Shown here: positions 1-8,431 of the stretch, in pieces | How positions within the stretch are numbered: the stretch's first letter is position 1 | How the letters are laid out: every line of letters starts with the position of its first letter | NCBI GenBank assembly: GCA_017550965.1 | Contig: JAFZNK010000003.1 | Span: 1 to 42,597 of the forward strand | Direction of reading: 5' to 3' | DNA length: 42,597 bases | Source of the DNA: Thermoguttaceae bacterium | GTDB taxonomy: Bacteria; Planctomycetota; Planctomycetia; Pirellulales; Thermoguttaceae | Made by a program: the position numbers and the translations under genes | Notes under the pieces: generated by a model | The model's database searches: none | The model's input: only the letters and a program-made list of their open reading frames with translations | What the model was told of the DNA's origin: nothing

Positions 1-1
1 C

Positions 2-301
2 TCTGGTGAAAACCAAGACGAATCCTCAACGCCTCAAAATCAGCCGGAAGACAACGCCGACGAACAAGAAGATCAGGATAAAGACGAAAATTCTCAACAT
101 AAAATGAACGAAAATGAACGTCGGCAAGAAAATCATAAGAAATCCGAATCCAATAACAAAGCTGACGAACTCACGCAAGAACAAAAAGAGGCGGAAGCTT
201 TAATTCGTCAAGTTGAACGTCGTCAAAAAGATGCGGAAGAACAACGAAAGTTTATTCAACAAGCGTTACGAAAACGAGAAAAAACAAGAAAAGATTGGTA
301 A
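2..301 (+). CDS. 3' end of a BatC-like (aerotolerance operon) protein, partial
   Basis: The frame is open from base 2 to the TAA at 299-301, so the window starts inside this gene. The visible 99 residues are a low-complexity tail rich in Gln, Glu, Asp, Asn and Lys, followed by a basic and acidic helix ending in RKDW. Bacteroidetes and planctomycete BatC or BatB/C proteins (VWA and TPR proteins of the bat operon) have such a tail and often end in a charged helix with DW. BatD follows 74 bases downstream on the same strand, which supports the assignment. The TPR or VWA domain itself would lie to the left of the window and cannot be seen. An internal ATG at 104 is unlikely to be the real start. 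Confidence 0.6.
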   Translation, partial: SGENQDESSTPQNQPEDNADEQEDQDKDENSQHKMNENERRQENHKKSESNNKADELTQEQKEAEALIRQVERRQKDAEEQRKFIQQALRKREKTRKDW

Positions 302-375
302 GTGTTGCTACTGTTGATCTCAACATGAAACAACGCTCGCTATCATACTAATCAGATTATTTCAATTAAAATCCC

Positions 376-2436
376 ATGTCGTATTTATCCCCACAAATAG
401 GCGCGCATTCTTCACGTTGTCGTTGTTTCGTCATATCGTTGGTTTCTCTTGTCGTCGTTTTTACGTCGTCCCCAACGTCAATTCACGCAGACGACGCTTC
501 ACCAGACGTGCAGATACGTATTGAACCAAGCGAAATCTTCGAAGGTGAATCGACGCTTTTAACGACGTCTGTCGTCAATACGACGTTAGATAAAGAACCT
601 GACGTATCTTCACTTCAATCGGACTTTGACGTCGTTGCGTTAGAACCGACTACGCGATCAAGCATTCGGACCTTCTATAACGGGTCTGAAGAGAGACGCG
701 AAGAAAAACGAATAACGGAGTATCGTTTTCAGCTAACTCCTCGAAAAGCTGGCGACTACGTCGTAAAAGCGCCTGAAATGTATGTTGACGGTAAATCAAT
801 CGAAACTAAATCTGTTACGTTAAAGGTAAGAGAATCCTCTCACACAGATTTAGTCCTTCTCGAAACTACAGTTTCACCCGAAGGTCCGATATACCCGCTA
901 GTTCCGTTCGAGGTTTCAGTAAACGTTTTCGTTAAAGAGGCGCCCGAAAAATACCAATCCGCGAACCTCCTTGAACTAATCGTCAGTCAACTTGGAGCTC
1001 CTAATCTTACGATTCCCTGGCTTCAATCTCGTAACATTTCCTCTAGTGTTATTGAAGACGTCGAACTGGAAGAATGGCTGTCTCAAATAGGCAACAGACG
1101 TTACGGATTTACTCTAAATAACTATCAATTTTCACGCGATATTTTTGATTTTAGTTTTTCATTCTTTGACGACCGTAGACAATCGGCAATGTTTCTTCCC
1201 CAAGTGGAAAGCGTAGAGCGCGTTAACGATTCCGGCGAGAAAATCAAATATCAGAAATATTCGTTTATTCGTAAAATGCGAGCTGTAAAGCCGCAGACGT
1301 TTACTTTCTCATCTTCTACCCTTAAAGGTTATTTTATCGATTTTTCAGATCCGTCTAAACCGAAACAGCAACCTATATTCATCACAAGCAAGCCCGCCGC
1401 TATTACCGTCAACGCCATCCCCGAGGAAGAGGTTCCTGAGGATTATACCGGCGTTTATGGGGACATTAAGCAATCTGTTGAGATTTCGTCTAACGACGTC
1501 GCCGTTGGAGACGCCTTCACGTTAACAATCTCCTTGAAGGGATACGGATCTTTTGAAGGAGCAAAAGCTCCTGAATTAAAAAACGAATTTTCACCAGACG
1601 ATTTCAGAATCTATCAAGCAACGGAACGATCGCTGGACAATGGCGTTGCTTTCGACTACAAAATCCGTCCAATGAAATCTGGGAAGTTGACAATACCCGG
1701 AATTAAGACGTCTTACTTTAACGTTGAACAGGGCAAATTTGTTCAAGAAGAATCTCAACCTGTTACGATGACCATTCGCGAAAGCTTGCTTCCAACAGAT
1801 CAGTCGTCCTCAAACGATGACACAAAGGAGTCGTCGACACATTCCAACGCCGTTAAGGGAACGACTGAATTGAAACACGCGACGTTGAGTAAGCGCGTTT
1901 TTCTTGCGATTGGGATCGTAGCGAGCGCGCTTGTCGTCTTTTTCATCGGGGTTCTTTTACGAAAAATGGCGACGTATTATAACTTACGAATAGAAGCTAG
2001 TAACAAACGCATTCGTGAAGTCGCTCAACAGACTCTAAACGAAGGACTTAATAAAATTCACGAATCGCCGACGGCTGGAATACAATTATTGAGAATTGCG
2101 TTCGTTCAATTGATAGGAAAACGTTTCACTCAATCAATAGAAGCGCTGACCGACGCCGAAATAATCTCTTTTTTCGACAGCGAACTGAGCGAGGAGGAAC
2201 AATCGACTCATATGTTCAAACTTGGAAAAAACGACGACGTTTCCTACAAAGAGTCTATTGAAACTCTTAAGCAAATGCGACTCTTCTTCCAAAACGCCGA
2301 ACAAATTCGTTTTGGCGGAGACGCCATCAACGACGACAACTTTACAGCCAATACGCAGAAGCTTTTTCTGAATTGGGTACACTTCTTAAGTTCCCAAACT
2401 AAAAAGCTGTCCAATTGGGCGCTCGTTCCCAAGTAG
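376..2436 (+). CDS. batD: BatD-family aerotolerance protein
   Basis: This 686-residue protein has a signal peptide (hydrophobic residues 18-30, likely cut after Ala38). The large extracytoplasmic part consists of repeated beta-sandwich segments, with the BatD-type opening VQIRIEPSEIFEGES just after the signal. One membrane helix follows at about 508-529 (FLAIGIVASALVVFFIGVLL), then a cytoplasmic helical tail of about 155 residues. This layout is typical of BatD, encoded beside MoxR and VWA proteins in bat operons and linked to stress or oxygen tolerance; the biochemical role is unknown. It follows the tail of a BatC-like gene, so it is probably the last gene of a bat operon. The ribosome site upstream of ATG 376 is weak, but no better start precedes the signal peptide. 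Confidence 0.8.
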   Translation: MSYLSPQIGAHSSRCRCFVISLVSLVVVFTSSPTSIHADDASPDVQIRIEPSEIFEGESTLLTTSVVNTTLDKEPDVSSLQSDFDVVALEPTTRSSIRTFYNGSEERREEKRITEYRFQLTPRKAGDYVVKAPEMYVDGKSIETKSVTLKVRESSHTDLVLLETTVSPEGPIYPLVPFEVSVNVFVKEAPEKYQSANLLELIVSQLGAPNLTIPWLQSRNISSSVIEDVELEEWLSQIGNRRYGFTLNNYQFSRDIFDFSFSFFDDRRQSAMFLPQVESVERVNDSGEKIKYQKYSFIRKMRAVKPQTFTFSSSTLKGYFIDFSDPSKPKQQPIFITSKPAAITVNAIPEEEVPEDYTGVYGDIKQSVEISSNDVAVGDAFTLTISLKGYGSFEGAKAPELKNEFSPDDFRIYQATERSLDNGVAFDYKIRPMKSGKLTIPGIKTSYFNVEQGKFVQEESQPVTMTIRESLLPTDQSSSNDDTKESSTHSNAVKGTTELKHATLSKRVFLAIGIVASALVVFFIGVLLRKMATYYNLRIEASNKRIREVAQQTLNEGLNKIHESPTAGIQLLRIAFVQLIGKRFTQSIEALTDAEIISFFDSELSEEEQSTHMFKLGKNDDVSYKESIETLKQMRLFFQNAEQIRFGGDAINDDNFTANTQKLFLNWVHFLSSQTKKLSNWALVPK

Positions 2437-2533
2437 CTATATCGGTACCGTACCCGCTTTACATCCTATTTTCCGAAAAGAGAAAAAAACACGGCGACCT
2501 TGTCGTTCAGAATAGTCTCAAAAAAGACGTCGA

Positions 2534-2552
2534 GCGGGAACGCCCGCCTTTT
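2534..2552 (+). terminator. Possible terminator after batD
   Basis: A short GC-only stem (GCGGG at 2534-2538, CCCGC at 2543-2547, four-base loop) is followed by CTTTT. It lies about 100 bases after the batD stop and just before the -10-like element for the next gene. The stem is short, so confidence is modest. Confidence 0.4.
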
Positions 2553-2570
2553 CAACAAATTTGAAGAAGA

Positions 2571-2576
2571 TATAAT
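2571..2576 (+). promoter_or_regulatory. -10-like element upstream of the EF-P-like gene
   Basis: A perfect TATAAT sits 135 bases before the chosen start of the EF-P-like gene. No convincing -35 hexamer is found 16-18 bases upstream, so this is only a candidate. Confidence 0.3.
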
Positions 2577-2710
2577 TCGACCGGGGGCGGAGGTGTAGGC
2601 CCCATTCGTTTTCCGCCGACTAAAAGGTGCCCGATCCTTTGTCGCTACCCTCCTACCTATATCATTTTTTTAGAATTTTGCTCGACTATCCCCATAAAGG
2701 AACGTTCCCA

Positions 2711-3280
2711 ATGATCGCTAAGGATATGAAGCGCGGCGACGTACTCGTTTATAACGGCTCTCCCATTATTGTAGAAAATCTGCAAGTTCAAACCCCGTCT
2801 GCTCGTGGAGCCGCTACTCTATACAAATTCCGTTGTCGTAATCTTATCACAAAAGATAAAATCGACTTGAAACTCAAAGGGACCGACACTTTGGACGAGG
2901 CTGATTTCAGCCATCGTTCTGTCAATTATAGCTATAAAGACTCAACCGACGTATATTTCATCGACAACGAAACCTATGAAATGTACAATATCGCGCAAGA
3001 AGATATTGCAGAGGAGATGAATTTCCTCAAAGAAGGGCTTGAGGGGATTTTTGCGCTGATTTATGAAGGGCGTTGCGTCGCTATCAATCTTCCAGTAACA
3101 GTTGAAATGCTCGTCACAAGGTGCGATCCTGCCGCTCGAGGAAATTCTGCCACTTCTCGTGAAAAGCCGGCGGTGATTGAGACGGGATTGACCGTCATGG
3201 TTCCCGAGTATCTCGAAGAAGGCGAAGTCATTAAGGTCGATACTCGTACGGGCGAATTCCTTGGCCGTGCGAACAAATGA
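2711..3280 (+). CDS. yeiP: Elongation factor P-like protein (YeiP/EfpL type)
   Basis: EF-P family proteins bind stalled ribosomes and help peptide-bond formation at proline-rich stretches. I start it at ATG 2711 (189 residues, the usual size), 9 bases after AAAGGA; an open frame reaches back to 2627 but adds a non-homologous 28-residue leader. Domain I carries the loop QTPSARGAATLYK (residues 27-39), which matches the Arg-tipped YeiP/EfpL loop rather than the Lys-tipped loop of classical EF-P. Arg32 would be the tip residue. The middle domain (RSVNYSYKD, FIDNETYEMYNI) and C-terminal domain (GNSATSREKPAVIETGL, VPEYLEEGE) also follow YeiP. A strong hairpin terminator follows, so it is probably monocistronic. 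Confidence 0.88.
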   Translation: MIAKDMKRGDVLVYNGSPIIVENLQVQTPSARGAATLYKFRCRNLITKDKIDLKLKGTDTLDEADFSHRSVNYSYKDSTDVYFIDNETYEMYNIAQEDIAEEMNFLKEGLEGIFALIYEGRCVAINLPVTVEMLVTRCDPAARGNSATSREKPAVIETGLTVMVPEYLEEGEVIKVDTRTGEFLGRANK

Positions 3281-3345
3281 GCGTTAAACAAGCAAGTTCA
3301 TTTTCAAGAAAGATCTTTTGAAGGGGAATTTGTTCGCCTAATTTA

Positions 3346-3379
3346 AAAACAAGACGTCGTCCAATCGACGTCTTGTTTT
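3346..3379 (+). terminator. Rho-independent terminator after the EF-P-like gene
   Basis: A perfect 14-bp inverted repeat (3346-3359 and 3366-3379) with a six-base loop TCCAAT. The outer arms are AAAAC and GTTTT, so the T-run is part of the stem. It sits 65 bases after the stop and 60 bases before holA. Confidence 0.8.
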
Positions 3380-3439
3380 GCGTTTGACAGACAACAGCTT
3401 TTCTCAACGTACTCTTCCGACAAAACGAAAAAGGCAATC

Positions 3440-4495
3440 ATGGGAATTGTAACCGCTCTCGATTTTTTACAGAAGTCTGACGACTTTCAGATTCCTCCCT
3501 TTTGCGTCGTTTTCGGAGAAGAAAATTTTCTGCGTTCGGAAACGCTTAGACGTCTACGTTCCCTAGTTCTTTCAGACGGCGATGGCGACTTTTCATATAC
3601 GCGATTTGACGGGACTTCCGTCTCTTACACCGACGTTTTACGAGCAACGTCTACATTGGCGCTCTTTGGAGCAGGAAGACGTTTGGTCGTTGTAGAACAA
3701 GCGGATACGTTCCTTTCTCCCAATAGAGAGTCGCTTGAATCTTATATTAACGAACCGAGTAAAGCGAGCGTTCTTGTTTTACAACTCAATTCGTTTCCAA
3801 GTAATCTCCGACTCTATAAACTTGCCAACGCTTCCGGTTTGCTAATCGATTGCAAGCAACCCGCAAGAAAAGACGTCGTTTCCTGGCTTATCCCTTGGGC
3901 GTCAAACAAGTGTCGAGTCTCTCTGTCTCGTGAAGCGGCTGAAACTCTTGTTGAATTGGTCGGCGACGATTTGGGAGCGCTTGATCAGGAAACGCGTCGT
4001 CTTTCGCTTCTTCTTCCTGCGTCTGGAAAAATCGACGTTCGCTTCATCCAGGAAAACGTCGGCTCGTGGCGTCAAAAAAAAGTATGGGATCTCGTCGACG
4101 CGGCGTTGGAAGGTCGAACGGCGGAAGCGTTGCGTCAATTTGACAAACTTGTCGATGCGGGCGAAGCTCCAATTATGATTTTAGCTCAGATGGCGGCGTC
4201 TTTACGCAAACTTTCCGCGGCAACACAGCTTTTTTTAGAAGCAAGCGCTTCCGGCGAAAAACTAAGCATTAATGCCGCGCTGGAAAAAGTCGGCGTTCGT
4301 TCTTTTTTGAAAGATAAAACAGCAGAACAACTTAAAAAACTAGGATCAAGTCGAGGTCGTCGTCTTTCTCAAATGCTCGTACAGACAGACTTTGACCTCA
4401 AGGGCGGTAGCAGAAGCGATCCTAGACACACGCTCGAACGCTTCATCGTTTCCATTTCCAACCCGGAAATGCGTACGGTAAACTTTTTAAGGTAG
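3440..4495 (+). CDS. holA: DNA polymerase III subunit delta
   Basis: Delta is the clamp-loader subunit that opens the beta sliding clamp. The 351-residue length is typical. The N-terminal part has the family pattern VVFGEENFLRSETLRRLR (about residues 24-41), and the AAA+-like fold follows with the segment VLVLQLNSFPSNLRLYKLA. The C-terminal helical domain contains LVELVGDDLGALDQETRRL and a KKVWDLVDAALEGRTAEAL stretch, both characteristic of HolA. The start ATG 3440 is preceded by AAAAAGG with good spacing. It is convergent with folK, and the two stop codons are only 14 bases apart. Confidence 0.9.
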   Translation: MGIVTALDFLQKSDDFQIPPFCVVFGEENFLRSETLRRLRSLVLSDGDGDFSYTRFDGTSVSYTDVLRATSTLALFGAGRRLVVVEQADTFLSPNRESLESYINEPSKASVLVLQLNSFPSNLRLYKLANASGLLIDCKQPARKDVVSWLIPWASNKCRVSLSREAAETLVELVGDDLGALDQETRRLSLLLPASGKIDVRFIQENVGSWRQKKVWDLVDAALEGRTAEALRQFDKLVDAGEAPIMILAQMAASLRKLSAATQLFLEASASGEKLSINAALEKVGVRSFLKDKTAEQLKKLGSSRGRRLSQMLVQTDFDLKGGSRSDPRHTLERFIVSISNPEMRTVNFLR

Positions 4496-4517
4496 CTATA
4501 TAGAGTAGTCTAGCTAC
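4492..4517. terminator. Small hairpin spanning the convergent holA and folK stops
   Basis: GTAGCTA (4492-4498) and TAGCTAC (4511-4517) form a 7-bp stem with a 12-base loop. The stem includes the stop codons of both convergent genes. No T-run follows, so a terminator role is only possible. Confidence 0.3.
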
Positions 4518-5040
4518 TGAGAGTCAAAAACGACGTCAGCTCAAATCCTTTAAAAACAAAATATAAAAGTCGACGCGTTTCGCTAAAACTCAAACCTGTC
4601 GTAGGCAAAACAAGTCCTGGAGCCACTTCACAAACAGGATCTAAGACAAATTGGCGCCAATACACGCGAGGGTGCGGCAATGTAAGCTCCGGAGTGTTAA
4701 TAACGAGGTCGCCGTATAGAATCAAATCAAGATCTATTGTGCGAGGCCCCCACTTCTCCCGACGAACCCGCAATAATTCGTTCTCAATCGTTTGTAATTC
4801 ATTAAGAAGCGCGTAAGGGGATAAGCTCGTCTTAATCAAAACAGCCCCGTTAGAATACTCAGGTTGATTAACAGGTCCTCCAGCGGGAAGAGTACTCCAG
4901 ACGGAACTGACTTTCAAAACGTCGACGTATTCAACTCTCTCAAGCAAAGACAACGCTCGCTCTATGTTCCCTTTGACGTCGCCTAAATTGGAACCAAAGG
5001 CAACTACGGCAAAAGTCTGTTCGGACTCCCTGACGCGCAC
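4510..5040 (-). CDS. folK: 2-amino-4-hydroxy-6-hydroxymethyldihydropteridine pyrophosphokinase
   Basis: HPPK transfers pyrophosphate from ATP to 6-hydroxymethyl-dihydropterin in folate synthesis. The 176 residues carry the family signatures in order: AFGSNLGDVKGNIERAL near the N-terminus, SSVWSTLPAGG, QPEYSNGAV, and the diagnostic WGPRTIDLDLILYGD followed by LPHPR. The start is a GTG at 5040, preceded on the minus strand by GGGAAG six bases away. The neighbour upstream on the same strand is aroDE (about 100 bases away). Chorismate made through the shikimate route feeds folate, so the pairing makes sense metabolically. Confidence 0.93.
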   Translation of the reverse strand: MRVRESEQTFAVVAFGSNLGDVKGNIERALSLLERVEYVDVLKVSSVWSTLPAGGPVNQPEYSNGAVLIKTSLSPYALLNELQTIENELLRVRREKWGPRTIDLDLILYGDLVINTPELTLPHPRVYWRQFVLDPVCEVAPGLVLPTTGLSFSETRRLLYFVFKGFELTSFLTLSS

Positions 5041-5142
5041 TTAAAACTTCCCGTCAAACTTTACCCATCAACAACTTGAAAAACAAACAAGCGCATTAGA
5101 CATGTTTGCCCAGTGAAAGAAAGAAACGCCTTTCTCTTGTAA

Positions 5143-6657
5143 TCACCGGACGGAACCTAATGCTTCGCGCACAATTTGTCGCATATAGGACGCCGAGGCT
5201 TTACGCCCCGTATACAATTTAAATTGCAGACAAGCTTGTCCGACAAACATCTCGACGCCAGATACGGCTTTACACCCTTTTTCCCTCGCCATGCGGAGCA
5301 AGTAGGTCGTTTCTGGATTATAAACGCAGTCGAAAACAGTCATGCCGCCGCGCAAATATTGCAATTCCATTGGAGATTCGTCAACGTTAGGAAACATGCC
5401 GACAGAAGTACAATTCGCAAGAACTTGAACCACATATCCGTTGCGTTCCTCCCACGAACAATATTCACAACCGACCCAGTTAGCGACGCGTTCCGCTTCT
5501 TCAACGTCACGGGCTGCAATAATAACGCGCGCGCCTCGTTCGTGCAAACCGTAGGCCAAAGCTTTTCCCGCTCCGCCAGAACCCAAAACGAGGGCGCTTA
5601 GTCCCTCCAGAGGACTGGGTTCATCCCTTCGAGGAGGGGCGCCGGTCATTGCCGTTTCGATACTTAAAACGGCGGCAAGGTAATCCGTGTTATAACCAAA
5701 AAGACTGTTTCCGTCAAAAATGACCGTGTTGCATGCTCCAATCGTCTCAACAGCCGGATCAAGTTGCGTGAGTTTTTTGATGATTTCTACCTTATGAGGA
5801 ATTGTTACGCTCAACCCCTTCAAATTAAGCGCTTGCGCCGCCTGATACACAAAATGCGACAAATCCTCTTTAGACACGCGGAAAGGCAAGTATACGCAAT
5901 TCATATTCTGAGCCGCAAAAGAAAGATTGTGAATCTTCGGACTCAAACTATGTTGAATTGGATCTCCTACAACGCCGTAAACTTCTGTGTCCTTATCAAT
6001 CAAATCATATCGATACTCGTCGCGCATGATCTTGTAAAAAGGAAGACCTGGCGCCATTTGTCGAGTCTTAGAAAAACCTGCATAGGTGTAGGGCGCGCCC
6101 CATTTTTTTCCTAATACGCGAGAAAAAAAACCGAATTCCGTCATAGAAAGAGCAAGAGTTCTTGCTTTTCCACGCTCAGAATTAGCGCGCTTCATAAAAT
6201 CGACCAGACGAAAAACGTCGTCTATCGATTTAGGAGTAACTGCAATTTTGACAATATCAGGATCGCACTTTTCCAGAATTTCTTCACGGATGGCGTCGAG
6301 ATTTTCAGGAGTTTCCTCCATATTGTGATAACTCACGACTCGTTTGGTTTTTCCAAAACGGGGAATCTTAGGCGCGACGTCTGACTCAAGATCAACGTAT
6401 TCGACCCCCTCTGCAATAAGAGAACGTAGCAACTTAATGCGCTCTTCCTCCGTTCCGCGCCACATTCCCCCGTCCGACTTCCGACGCACCGTTGCAATCA
6501 AAGCCGTTGGTCTATTGGGCAAAAGTCGGTACAGCTGAGGATCTTTGCGCAAGTAGTCAAGTCGTAGTTCCACAAACTTAACGTTGTCGTCGGCTAACTT
6601 CTGCCATTCTTCAATCATCCGTTTGTGACTTCCGCATCCAATTGTCACGCAAATCAT
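5143..6657 (-). CDS. aroDE: Bifunctional 3-dehydroquinate dehydratase / shikimate dehydrogenase
   Basis: This fusion catalyses two consecutive steps of the shikimate pathway. I start it at ATG 6657 (MICVTIGC, 504 residues). An open frame extends upstream to 6774, but its extra 39 residues are hydrophobic and not expected in this cytosolic enzyme. The N-terminal type I dehydroquinase has His111 in VVSYHNMEET and the Schiff-base Lys137 in DIVKIAVTPKS. From about residue 226 the shikimate dehydrogenase follows, with GDPIQHSLSPKIHN (231-244), SVTIPHK with the catalytic Lys289, GACNT, GYNTDY and the nucleotide loop GSGGAGKA. The C-terminus has the family's SGVEMFVGQA segment. AroD-AroE fusions are known in plants, chlamydiae and planctomycetes. 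Confidence 0.92.
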   Translation of the reverse strand: MICVTIGCGSHKRMIEEWQKLADDNVKFVELRLDYLRKDPQLYRLLPNRPTALIATVRRKSDGGMWRGTEEERIKLLRSLIAEGVEYVDLESDVAPKIPRFGKTKRVVSYHNMEETPENLDAIREEILEKCDPDIVKIAVTPKSIDDVFRLVDFMKRANSERGKARTLALSMTEFGFFSRVLGKKWGAPYTYAGFSKTRQMAPGLPFYKIMRDEYRYDLIDKDTEVYGVVGDPIQHSLSPKIHNLSFAAQNMNCVYLPFRVSKEDLSHFVYQAAQALNLKGLSVTIPHKVEIIKKLTQLDPAVETIGACNTVIFDGNSLFGYNTDYLAAVLSIETAMTGAPPRRDEPSPLEGLSALVLGSGGAGKALAYGLHERGARVIIAARDVEEAERVANWVGCEYCSWEERNGYVVQVLANCTSVGMFPNVDESPMELQYLRGGMTVFDCVYNPETTYLLRMAREKGCKAVSGVEMFVGQACLQFKLYTGRKASASYMRQIVREALGSVR

Positions 6658-7020
6658 TATTCCAACGCTCCCAAACGCTCGCAGTAAGGACAAAACGACG
6701 GCAAACACGGCGACAAGCGAAACCCGTCCAACTAGTAATTCGGCGACAAAACGCTTGCCCATCGTCGCCGTCAATTATAAGGGAAATGGTTTGGCAATCA
6801 AAGGGACAACTCCTTTTTCTCCCAAAAAAACACGTTAGTTAAGGCTACTTTTTATGCTTTTAGGTTCTTTCGCTACAATCGGCGCTAATTTTTGAACCAA
6901 TACGTCCGCTATAACGTTTATTATCAATTCAAATCTTTTATATTACCTGTCTTGTTTATTTCTTCATTCGAAAACTCAACAATTCAACAGACCTTCAAAG
7001 CGTCGCTTCCCGACTGGGGC

Positions 7021-7048
7021 TTGAAGTAACTTGGAGAAAAGCTATAAT
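7021..7048 (+). promoter_or_regulatory. Sigma-70-like promoter upstream of the acyl-chain module
   Basis: TTGAAG (7021-7026) and TATAAT (7043-7048) are separated by 16 bases. Transcription from here would give a leader of about 310 bases before the dehydratase start at 7370. Confidence 0.5.
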
Positions 7049-7092
7049 TTCCGGAACAGGGTTGTTGCAAATACGAGGAAAACTTAGTTCGT

Positions 7093-7151
7093 CTTCATGG
7101 TTTCATGAAGGCGCTTTTTCGTGGGAACGTACTTGTTTTCGTGAAAAGCGC
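7093..7151 (+). promoter_or_regulatory. Two adjacent hairpins in the leader before the dehydratase gene
   Basis: Hairpin 1 pairs CTTCATG (7093-7099) with CATGAAG (7104-7110) around a GTTT loop. Hairpin 2 begins at the next base and pairs GCGCTTTT (7111-7118) with AAAAGCGC (7144-7151). The T-rich left arm of hairpin 2 directly follows hairpin 1, so hairpin 1 plus T5 could act as an attenuator that competes with hairpin 2. No known riboswitch class was recognised. Confidence 0.4.
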
Positions 7152-7369
7152 GGTGAGAAAATCTGTTGTTTTTCATGCGCGGCGTTCTTCCCCGTTGAGT
7201 TTTATTTGCAATCATTTCTCCGAACCCTGGTCGCCAGCCTTTCCGTAATTTGGAAATTGGAGGAAAAACAGGAAATCGTTTCCATATTTTCCACAAAAAT
7301 TGGATTTTTGGAGAGGGATTGCCGACAAGATGAGAGGCCGTATTTTCGGCTTTGAAGGATTGCCCCAAA

Positions 7370-7864
7370 ATGTATTTTTCCCTGGTAGACAAAATTGACG
7401 AATTGGTCCCCGGCGAATCGGTCGTCGCAACAAAATCGCTTGCGATGTCGGAAGAGTACCTGCGGGATCACTTTCCCAAATTTCCCGTAATGCCCGGAGT
7501 CTTGATGATTGAAGCAATGACTCAGGCTTCCGCGTGGCTGATCCGCGTCACGGAGGATTTTGCACACAGCATGGTTGTGTTGAAGGAAACGAGAAACGTT
7601 AAGTTTGGGCAGTTTCTTCAACCGGGACAAACGCTGGTCGTAACGTCAAAGATCGTTTCAGATTCCGAAACGGAAACGGTTGTAAAGGTTAAAGGATCAA
7701 TAGAAGGACAGGCCCGTGTTCGAGCGGAGTTAACCTTGGCTAAATACAACCTGCGCGACGTTTCTGAATCTCAGGCTCCCTTTGATCCCAAGTTGATCAA
7801 GGCTCTGAAAAACGAGTTGGCGCTCCTCTGGAAAGACATTCCCCCTGAATGTATTGACGGATGA
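7370..7864 (+). CDS. fabZ: 3-hydroxyacyl-ACP dehydratase (FabZ-like), first copy
   Basis: FabZ enzymes dehydrate 3-hydroxyacyl-ACP in fatty acid elongation. I choose ATG 7370 (164 residues) because GAAGGA lies 10 bases upstream; a TTG at 7352 would add only six residues. The hot-dog active-site segment HFPKFPVMPGVLMIEAMTQ carries His34 and Glu48, spaced 14 residues apart as in E. coli FabZ (His54 and Glu68). A second characteristic stretch is VKFGQFLQPGQTL. The C-terminus has an extra tail of about 30 residues beyond the usual FabZ end. It is the first gene of a dehydratase, ACP, dehydratase, KAS series on one strand. Confidence 0.88.
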   Translation: MYFSLVDKIDELVPGESVVATKSLAMSEEYLRDHFPKFPVMPGVLMIEAMTQASAWLIRVTEDFAHSMVVLKETRNVKFGQFLQPGQTLVVTSKIVSDSETETVVKVKGSIEGQARVRAELTLAKYNLRDVSESQAPFDPKLIKALKNELALLWKDIPPECIDG

Positions 7865-7958
7865 ATCGTTAACTGATCAACTTATTTTTAAATATTTTAT
7901 AGGAAAAGTGGTTCGAGACTCTGTCTCGTCAGTTATTAAACGTTAAGGAGTATCGTAA

Positions 7959-8342
7959 ATGGAGACGAAAGACTCTATTTTTGCAACTGTTGCCGAAGTC
8001 TTGGTTGATTCGTTAGCCGTCGACGAAGAAGAAGTTACTCGAGAAGCGACCCTTGTCGACGACCTTGGAGCGGAATCTATCGATCTTCTCGAAATCGTTT
8101 TCAATCTTGAAAAGAAGTTCAACGTAAAAATTGATCGTAGCGAGCTGATTCCGGAAGATCTTTTCACAAACCAGGAATACGTTGTAGACGGGAAGTTAAC
8201 CCCGGCCGGTCTCGCGGTATTGGAAGAACGCCTTCCAAACGCCAATCTTGAGGCGTTCAAGGCCAATCCTTTGGTTCAGAATATTTCCAAAATTCTGACG
8301 GTCGAGGACCTCTGCAACGTCATTGAGCAAAAATTAGGGTAA
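7959..8342 (+). CDS. Acyl carrier protein, long variant
   Basis: Acyl carrier proteins hold the growing acyl chain on a phosphopantetheine attached to serine. The site is clear: DDLGAESIDLLEIVFNLE with Ser40 as the attachment residue. The protein is 127 residues against about 78 for E. coli AcpP. The extra length lies between helix II and the last helix (TVEDLCNVIEQKL), as a segment of about 45 residues that contains YVVDGKLTPAGLAVLEERLP. A strong AAGGAG at 7945-7950 sets the ATG. It sits between two FabZ-like dehydratases and upstream of a ketoacyl synthase, so it is probably their dedicated carrier. Whether the cell also has a standard AcpP cannot be seen here. Confidence 0.88.
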   Translation: METKDSIFATVAEVLVDSLAVDEEEVTREATLVDDLGAESIDLLEIVFNLEKKFNVKIDRSELIPEDLFTNQEYVVDGKLTPAGLAVLEERLPNANLEAFKANPLVQNISKILTVEDLCNVIEQKLG

Positions 8343-8371
8343 TCGTTTTATAGAACGTTTATTTTTGCAAC

Positions 8372-8400
8372 ACGCGACGGTGGCAATGCGACTGTCGCGT
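8372..8400 (+). terminator. Hairpin between the ACP and second dehydratase genes
   Basis: ACGCGACGGT (8372-8381) pairs with ACTGTCGCGT (8391-8400), a 10-bp stem with one G-T wobble and a nine-base loop. It is followed by CTTTA only, so it is a weak terminator at best. It could be an RNA-stability element setting ACP output apart from the next gene. Confidence 0.45.
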
Positions 8401-8431
8401 CTTTATGTTTCTTTATCCTTCATATTAACAG

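Larger units (their letters stand above)
6658..7369. other. Intergenic region with the leader of the acyl-chain module
   Basis: This 712-base gap between the divergent aroDE and the first dehydratase gene has no convincing coding region. Its right half holds a promoter-like pair (7021-7048) and two adjacent hairpins (7093-7151) that would lie in a leader of about 310 bases. In the left half I see only AT-rich sequence and nothing assignable. Confidence 0.5.

Noticed and set aside
2627..2710. Longer start for the EF-P-like protein
   Set aside because: The extra 28 residues have no counterpart in the family, and ATG 2711 has a better ribosome site.
7062..7355. Plus-strand frame of 97 codons in the leader before the first dehydratase
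   Set aside because: Low-complexity and Cys/Phe-rich sequence, with no ribosome site; it covers the hairpin pair of the leader. Not supported as a gene.
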